A stretch of 8,962 nt of DNA. It comes from HRBIN29 sp034431815. GTDB taxonomy: Bacteria > Chloroflexota > Dehalococcoidia > Tepidiformales > Tepidiformaceae. Below are positions 5,492 to 8,962 of this stretch, piece by piece (position 1 is the stretch's first letter; each line of letters opens with the position of its first letter). The translations under genes were made by a program, and so were the position numbers. The DNA lies in assembly GCA_034431815.1 (NCBI GenBank), contig DAOUCS010000060.1:1-8962 (forward strand), in the 5' to 3' direction. The notes beneath the pieces are model-generated. The model was given only the letters and a program-made list of their open reading frames with translations, was not told the DNA's origin and searched no databases.

Positions 5492-6223
5492 ATGCGGGTG
5501 GTCGTGCTTTCCGACATCCATGCCAACCTTCCTGCCCTCGAGGCGGTCCTCGCCGATGCGGAGCGGACGGGTGCGGAGGCGCTCTGGGTCTTGGGCGACA
5601 TCGTTGGGTACGGCGCCGACCCGAACGCCGTTACCGCCCTCCTGCGGGAGGCGGGCGCGACGGCCGTCCTCGGCAACCACGATGCCGCCGCGCTCGGACG
5701 CATCGGCATGGAATCGTTCAACCCGCTGGCTGCTGCCGCCGCCCGCTGGACCGCCTCGGTGCTCACCGCCGAAAGCCGGGCCTGGCTCGAGAAGCTTCCC
5801 GAGGTGCGCCGGGAGCACGGTGTCACGTTCTGCCACGGCACTTTGCGCGAGCCCTTGTGGGAGTACCTCTTCACTGCAGAAGCAGCCCGGGCCCACTTCG
5901 CGCTCCAGACTACGGCGGTCTCACTCGTCGGCCACACGCACGTGCCGCTGCTCCTCACCGAACGTGGCGGCGAGCTCGAGGTCGTGCGACCGCAACCCGG
6001 CCAGCGACTGACGCTGCCGTCGACGGCGCGAGCGTGCCTCAACCCGGGTTCTGTCGGCCAGCCGCGCGACGGAGATCCGCGGGCGGCTTACGGCCTCCTC
6101 GATCTGGCCGAAGGTTGGTTCGAATTGCGGCGCGTGGCGTATCCCGTGAGCGAAGCGCAGCGCCGGATTCGCGCCGCAGGTCTTCCCGAACCGCTCGCGG
6201 TCCGGCTGGCCCTTGGACGATGA
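5492..6223 (+). CDS. Calcineurin-like metallophosphoesterase (YfcE/MJ0936-type)
   Basis: This 243-residue cytosolic binuclear-metal phosphoesterase has all the family blocks: DIHAN with Asp8 and His10, GDIVGYG with Asp36, GNHD with Asn62 and His63, His115 in FCHGT, and GHTHVP with His148 and His150. NPGSVGQPRDGDPRAAYGLLD near residues 184-204 is the typical C-terminal block of bacterial YfcE-like and DNA-repair-unrelated phosphodiesterases. Substrates in this subfamily vary (cyclic nucleotides, phosphodiesters, phosphoproteins), and none can be assigned here. ATG at 5492 begins directly with the first beta strand MRVVVLSDIHAN, so there is no room for an upstream extension. It is transcribed alone, divergent from tsaE, and 168 bp precede the next gene. 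Confidence 0.92.
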   Translation: MRVVVLSDIHANLPALEAVLADAERTGAEALWVLGDIVGYGADPNAVTALLREAGATAVLGNHDAAALGRIGMESFNPLAAAAARWTASVLTAESRAWLEKLPEVRREHGVTFCHGTLREPLWEYLFTAEAARAHFALQTTAVSLVGHTHVPLLLTERGGELEVVRPQPGQRLTLPSTARACLNPGSVGQPRDGDPRAAYGLLDLAEGWFELRRVAYPVSEAQRRIRAAGLPEPLAVRLALGR

Positions 6224-6282
6224 CGTTTCGCCGTGCCCCAACTATTCTGAGTGCGCACACCGTTCGGCGGGGCCGAGCGGCT

Positions 6283-6311
6283 AGACAGTACCGGCGCGGC
6301 ATTTCACAATC
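6283..6311 (+). promoter_or_regulatory. Candidate sigma70-type promoter for the XRE-flavin reductase operon
   Basis: TAGACA (6283-6288, five of six to TTGACA) and CACAAT (6306-6311, four of six to TATAAT) are separated by exactly 17 bp. This places transcription start near 6318, about 74 nt before the XRE ATG. It is the best-formed promoter in the window. Confidence 0.45.
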
Positions 6312-6347
6312 CCATTCGAGCAAGTGCATCCTGGCCATCACGCATCA

Positions 6348-6360
6348 CCGGCAATGCCGG
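6348..6360. repeat. Short inverted repeat CCGGC-AAT-GCCGG
   Basis: A perfect 5-bp dyad around AAT lies between the candidate promoter and the XRE start. It could be an autoregulatory operator for the XRE protein, or a small hairpin in the leader. CCGG-rich dyads are common by chance at this GC content, so the assignment is tentative. Confidence 0.28.
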
Positions 6361-6391
6361 ATACCTCAGGAAGGAAACGGAGAGTCGAACG

Positions 6392-6769
6392 ATGAGCAAA
6401 GCCCACGTCGAAGGCGGAAAGCCACCGGTCTCCGCAATGCTCGGACAGCGGATTCGCCAGGCTCGGCGGGACGCGGGGATGAGCCAGGGCCAACTGGCCC
6501 AGCTGCTGAACACCACGCAGAGCGCCATCAGCCTCTACGAGGCGGGCCAGCGGTCAGTCGGCATCGACATGCTGCTCAACGTTGCCCGCATTCTCAATCG
6601 CCCGCTTCACTACTTCCTCGGCGAAGACGGGGAGATGCTGTACGTCCGCGACAGCGAAATCGCCAGCCTCATCGAAGAGCTGGAGCGGCATCCCGAAGAC
6701 CTGCCCGAGCTCCTGGCCTACTGGCAGTACCTCCGCTGGCGGCGGGCGCACCGGAACGGTCAATCCTGA
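6392..6769 (+). CDS. XRE/Cro-C1 family helix-turn-helix regulator
   Basis: This 125-residue protein has one HTH_3 domain at about residues 18-77. LGQRIRQARRDAGMSQGQLAQLL (17-39) covers helices 1 and 2, NTTQSAISLYEAGQRSV (40-56) the recognition helix and turn, and IDMLLNVARILNRPLHYFLGE (58-78) the closing helices. The C-terminal part ends in a predicted helical segment, SEIASLIEELERHPEDLPELLAYWQYLRWRRAHR (88-121), which may dimerise or bind an effector. No cupin or peptidase domain is attached. ATG at 6392 is preferred to upstream in-frame starts because GGAGAG lies 7 nt before it and conserved sequence begins soon after. The flavin-reductase gene follows after 17 bp, so the protein probably controls its own operon, though no target is shown. 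Confidence 0.92.
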   Translation: MSKAHVEGGKPPVSAMLGQRIRQARRDAGMSQGQLAQLLNTTQSAISLYEAGQRSVGIDMLLNVARILNRPLHYFLGEDGEMLYVRDSEIASLIEELERHPEDLPELLAYWQYLRWRRAHRNGQS

Positions 6770-6786
6770 CCGCGGAGGGCGGTGCT

Positions 6787-7506
6787 ATGGTCCGCCGTCT
6801 CTGCGACGAGGCGGACGCGCGCCGGCTTCTCCAGCCCGGACCAGTGGTCATCATGACGGCAGCCTGGCGCGGCATGGCGAATGCCGCGCCAGTCGCATGG
6901 ACCGTCCCCCTTTCCGTCCAGCCCCCCCTCGTGGGGTGCGTCCTCCATCCGGACCGCCTCACCGGGCTCATGGCCCGGCACAGCGAGGAGTTCGCGCTCA
7001 ACATCCCGGGCCCTTCCCTCGCCAAACAGGTCGCCTTCCTCGGAAGCATCACGGGCATCGAAACGAATAAAATCGAGGCGGCCCGCCTCACCGTGTTCGG
7101 CGCCCAGCGCATCGATGCACCGCTCATCGACGGCTGCCTCGCGTGGATCGAGTGCGGCCTGGAATCCGTCACCCGCTTCGGCGATCACGACCTCTACGTC
7201 GGGCGGGTGCTCCGCGTCCAGGCGCTCGATGAGGCGTACGTGCAGACCTGGAAGCTCGAAGACCCCGAGTACTCGCCCCTGGTGTACCTCGGCGGCACGC
7301 GCTACGGCGTGCTCGGCAGCCCGATGGAGGTCACCTTCCGCACCGACGAGCAGGGCGGGCTTGTCGTCGAAACACCCGAGGAGCGTGAGCAGCGCGAAGA
7401 GCGGGAGGCGCGCTTGGCGGAGCTGCGAAAGCTCGAAGGCGAAGCCCTGGAGGAGCGGCTGCGGCTGGAACAGGTGCGCCCGCTCGGTCCGCCGGTCGAG
7501 GATTGA
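6787..7506 (+). CDS. Flavin reductase-like, FMN-binding split-barrel protein
   Basis: This 239-residue protein has a flavin-reductase-like split barrel at about residues 10-178. GPVVIMTAAWRGMANAAPVAWTVPLS (18-43) is the conserved strand pair that binds FMN phosphate. VGCVLHPDRLTGLMARHSEEFALNIP (49-74) and the late PLVYLGGTRYGVLG (164-177) are typical of the family. It may reduce flavin with NAD(P)H, or hold FMN to act on a small aromatic or aldehyde. An unusual C-terminal extension of about 50 residues, very rich in Glu and Arg (TPEEREQREEREARLAELRK at 196-215), looks like a solvent-exposed helix or coiled coil. ATG at 6787 has GGAGGG 7 nt upstream. It is cotranscribed with the XRE gene and converges on the XdhC-like gene with a 9-bp gap and no terminator. 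Confidence 0.88.
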   Translation: MVRRLCDEADARRLLQPGPVVIMTAAWRGMANAAPVAWTVPLSVQPPLVGCVLHPDRLTGLMARHSEEFALNIPGPSLAKQVAFLGSITGIETNKIEAARLTVFGAQRIDAPLIDGCLAWIECGLESVTRFGDHDLYVGRVLRVQALDEAYVQTWKLEDPEYSPLVYLGGTRYGVLGSPMEVTFRTDEQGGLVVETPEEREQREEREARLAELRKLEGEALEERLRLEQVRPLGPPVED

Positions 7507-7515
7507 CGCCGGGGC

Positions 7516-7827
7516 CTAGCCGATCCGCTCGACGAAGACGTCCATCACGCCGCCGCAGATCCTGTCTTCGCCGCTCGTCGGCTCCGTCAGGTCGACGGTC
7601 ACGATGCGCGGCCTGCCGTCCTGAAGGACGTCCATCGCCGCTTGCCACACCTCCGCCTCGCCGCAGCCCCCGCCGATCGTCCCGAAGAAGGAGCCGTCGG
7701 CGCGGACCACCATCTTCGCGCCGGTCTTCCGCGGCGTGGAGCCGCGCGTACGAGCGACGGTGGCGAGCGCCAGCGGTTCACCGCGCTCGAGGGCCCGTGC
7801 GATCTCCCGGTAGATCTCTGCCTGCAC
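7516..7827 (-). CDS. Stand-alone XdhC/CoxI N-terminal domain protein
   Basis: This 103-residue protein corresponds to only the first domain of XdhC/CoxI, the chaperone family that sulfurates and inserts molybdenum cofactor into xanthine- and CO-dehydrogenase-type enzymes. The domain looks complete: ALATVARTRGSTPRKTGAKM at 20-39, GTIGGGCGEAEV at 49-60 with Cys55, and ICGGVMDVFVERI at 90-102 with Cys91. The C-terminal Rossmann domain of full-length XdhC is absent. The stop follows the natural domain end, so this is a short family member, not a truncation. The start is GTG at 7827 with only a weak GAGG upstream; no other start is available in frame. No molybdenum hydroxylase gene is nearby, so the partner enzyme is unknown. 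Confidence 0.88.
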   Translation of the reverse strand: MQAEIYREIARALERGEPLALATVARTRGSTPRKTGAKMVVRADGSFFGTIGGGCGEAEVWQAAMDVLQDGRPRIVTVDLTEPTSGEDRICGGVMDVFVERIG

Positions 7828-7919
7828 GCCTCGATCGTGGCGGCTTCGACGTCCCGTCGCAAGCTCCCCTGTTCCCCAGGCCGTCGGCCGCCGTGTAGAA
7901 AGATGAGGACGGAACCGGA
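7828..7919. other. Divergent intergenic gap without a recognised element
   Basis: These 92 bp separate the XdhC-like gene from the first small secreted-protein gene. Promoters for both should lie here, but I see no convincing -35/-10 pair or operator. GAGG at 7905-7908 is a poor ribosome site, 11 nt before the ATG at 7920. Confidence 0.4.
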
Positions 7920-8270
7920 ATGCGGGCCTTCGTGGGGGCGCCGGCGCTGCTCATCCTTGCCGTCGTCGCGGCTGTTTCGGGCGGAACGGCGGCTTGCAAC
8001 GTTGTCCCCCAGTCACGCGCGGGCGACGGAACCGCCGGGGTCTCCGGGTACACCGTCTCTCAGGTCCGCTGGGATCCTGTGCCGAGCAATCCCGCTCTCT
8101 TCGCTTCCGTGCGCTTCCAGCTCGATGGGCCGGCGGGCGACGTCGCCTGTTCGCCCGATGGCGGGCTTTCGTGGTTTCCGTGTTCGCCATCGGGTGGGGA
8201 ATGGGTCTGCCCGCTGGGCGGCTTTCCGGTCGCACTGGCCAACTCGCTCCGCGTCGTGGCTACCGATTGA
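7920..8270 (+). CDS. Small exported protein, first member of an SGYTVS paralog pair
   Basis: I do not recognise a named family for this 116-residue protein. An N-terminal hydrophobic stretch (about 6-25, GAPALLILAVVAAVSGGTAA) looks like a Sec signal peptide. Cys26 follows it, but TAAC is a poor lipobox, so lipidation is doubtful. The mature part begins SRAGDGTAGVSGYTVSQVRW (32-51), continues with SVRFQLDGPAGDV (63-75), and ends SLRVVATD. These blocks align with the second protein (8561-8923). Cys88 and Cys97 align with that protein's two cysteines and probably form a disulfide. Cys26 and Cys77 are extra and may pair. The beta-strand-rich pattern suggests a small extracellular beta-sandwich. 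The ribosome site is weak. Confidence 0.82.
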   Translation: MRAFVGAPALLILAVVAAVSGGTAACNVVPQSRAGDGTAGVSGYTVSQVRWDPVPSNPALFASVRFQLDGPAGDVACSPDGGLSWFPCSPSGGEWVCPLGGFPVALANSLRVVATD

Positions 8271-8560
8271 GACCGGCTCTGCTCGGGGGTCGGGGCGGCA
8301 CCGACGCGCCGCGTTCGTCGGGGACGAAGGGCTCCGCCGTGAGGGTCAACCCTGAGGTGGTCGGCCGAACTCAAACGGCAGCCGCGCACGGGACTTGGGG
8401 GCGGCGGGGCGTTGGTCGGGTGACAACTCGGTGACCGATCACCTGCACCTCTTCCCTCGGGAGTATCTCGGTCGTTGCTTTCGCATAGGAGCCCCGAACG
8501 GGGCCCGGCGAATCCCACGGCGGGGAGGGCTCCCGCCGGACGACACACGGAGGAGTGAGT
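8271..8560 (+). promoter_or_regulatory. 290-bp non-coding stretch and structured leader before the second secreted-protein gene
   Basis: No gene is supported here. Several perfect short hairpins are visible: GTCGG/CCGAC at 8289-8293 and 8301-8305, close after the preceding stop; GGTGA/TCACC around CCGA at 8430-8443; GCCCC/GGGGC around GAAC at 8491-8504; and CGGCGGG/CCCGCCG around GAGGGCT at 8518-8538. The last ends 10 nt before the ribosome site GGAGGAG (8549-8555) of the 8561 gene. I compared the stretch mentally with c-di-GMP-I, ydaO and THF riboswitch cores and found no match. A structured 5' leader is plausible, but GC-rich sequence folds easily, so the function is open. Confidence 0.35.
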
Positions 8561-8923
8561 ATGGTCCGTTCCCGCACCCGGCGGCTGCTCGCAGTCGCCA
8601 TCATCGCAGCGCTGGCCGTGGCGGCCTTCGGCTTCGCGGCCAGCAACACGGTCCCAGGCTCTCGCGCCGGCGACGGGTCCGGTGCCGTGAGCGGCTACAC
8701 CGTTTCGAACATCGATTACAACCTCGCCGCGGCGAACCCTGCCAACATCGACAGCGTCGCCTTCACGCTCGACGCCCCTGCCGAGGACGTCTACGTCTCG
8801 GTCGATAACGGCACGACCTGGACCGCGTGCTCGAACACCGGCGGCAACAACTGGTCGTGCAACTTCTCCCCCGACGTCGCGGTATTGCCGGTGGCGAGCC
8901 TCCGCATCGTGGCGGCCGACTGA
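8561..8923 (+). CDS. Small exported protein, second member of an SGYTVS paralog pair
   Basis: This 120-residue protein has a classic signal peptide: basic MVRSRTRRLL, hydrophobic AVAIIAALAVAAFGFAA (11-27), then a likely signal-peptidase site near AAS. The mature domain starts NTVPGSRAGDGSGAVSGYTVSN (29-50), continues through IDSVAFTLDAPAEDVYVSVDN (63-83), and ends SLRIVAAD. Cys90 and Cys100 flank SNTGGNNWS and probably form a disulfide, matching Cys88/Cys97 of the upstream paralog. ATG at 8561 is chosen over the in-frame GTG at 8555 because that GTG overlaps the Shine-Dalgarno GGAGGAG. The repeated pattern of small residues and alternating hydrophobics suggests a secreted beta-rich domain, perhaps a surface-filament or matrix subunit. 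That is inference, and I know no assigned function. Confidence 0.87.
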   Translation: MVRSRTRRLLAVAIIAALAVAAFGFAASNTVPGSRAGDGSGAVSGYTVSNIDYNLAAANPANIDSVAFTLDAPAEDVYVSVDNGTTWTACSNTGGNNWSCNFSPDVAVLPVASLRIVAAD

Positions 8924-8932
8924 CGCGCGGCT

Positions 8933-8957
8933 CCCGCCAACCCACTGTAGAGGCGGG
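8933..8957 (+). terminator. Possible hairpin after the second secreted-protein gene
   Basis: CCCGCC (8933-8938) can pair with GGCGGG (8952-8957) across a 13-nt loop, starting 10 nt after the stop at 8923. The window ends 5 nt later, so a following T-tract cannot be seen. The loop is long for an intrinsic terminator. Confidence 0.25.
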
Positions 8958-8962
8958 CCGGT

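Noticed and set aside
5482..6786. A very long plus-strand frame upstream of the flavin-reductase start
   Set aside because: Only the part from 6787 resembles a protein family. Upstream it is the out-of-frame reading of the metallophosphoesterase and XRE genes, and a strong ribosome site precedes 6787.
7507..7515. A bidirectional terminator between the flavin-reductase and XdhC-like genes
   Set aside because: The gap is only 9 bp and no stem with a T-tract is present there.
7984..7999. A lipobox at Cys26 of the first secreted protein
   Set aside because: The residues before the Cys are TAA, lacking the Leu/Val usually found at -3, so lipoprotein status is not supported.
8340..8560. A c-di-GMP, c-di-AMP or THF riboswitch in the leader
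   Set aside because: None of the conserved core sequences I know for these classes could be placed, despite several hairpins.

Overview
The window is a GC-rich, gene-dense bacterial chromosome segment of mostly housekeeping and metabolic genes. GTG and TTG starts are frequent, stop/start overlaps are short, and two promoters look leaderless. The cyanobacterial-like Ni-superoxide dismutase and the small secreted proteins carrying an AGDG...SGYTVS motif suggest a GC-rich Chloroflexota or a deep-branching actinobacterium. That placement is a weak inference from protein flavour; there is no rRNA or other marker gene. No tRNA, rRNA, CRISPR array, insertion sequence or prophage gene was seen.

Layout. 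(1) Positions 1-2308, minus strand: a three-gene operon of APH-fold kinase, DUF6285 protein and acyl-CoA dehydrogenase, the last running off the left edge. The gene order matches, from memory, lvaA-lvaB-lvaC of the Pseudomonas levulinate pathway, and resembles a split version of eukaryotic ACAD10/11. (2) Positions 2309-3430, plus strand: sodN (nickel superoxide dismutase precursor) and sodX (its signal-peptidase-like maturase), separated by a strong GC hairpin. The sodX 3' end runs 100 bp into the opposing Nudix gene. (3) Positions 3331-5432, minus strand: a tightly packed tsaE-tsaB-ndk-Nudix operon, covering tRNA t6A modification and nucleotide homeostasis. (4) Positions 5492-6223, plus strand: a metallophosphoesterase, divergent from tsaE across a 59-bp gap in which both genes look leaderless. 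(5) Positions 6392-7506, plus strand: an XRE-type regulator and a flavin-reductase-like protein in one operon with a credible sigma70-type promoter. (6) Positions 7516-7827, minus strand: a stand-alone XdhC/CoxI N-terminal domain protein. (7) Positions 7920-8923, plus strand: two paralogous small exported proteins. The second is preceded by a 290-bp non-coding leader with several hairpins.

How the genes fit together. SodN needs SodX to expose its nickel hook, so those two form one functional unit. The kinase, DUF6285 protein and dehydrogenase probably act in sequence on a hydroxyacyl-CoA: phosphorylation, then elimination or dehydrogenation. TsaE and TsaB are two parts of the t6A machinery, whose TsaD and TsaC partners lie elsewhere. 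The most rewarding targets are the lvaABC-like cassette, the sodN/sodX locus with its odd 3' overlap and C-terminal extension, the bidirectional leaderless promoter, and the secreted paralog pair.
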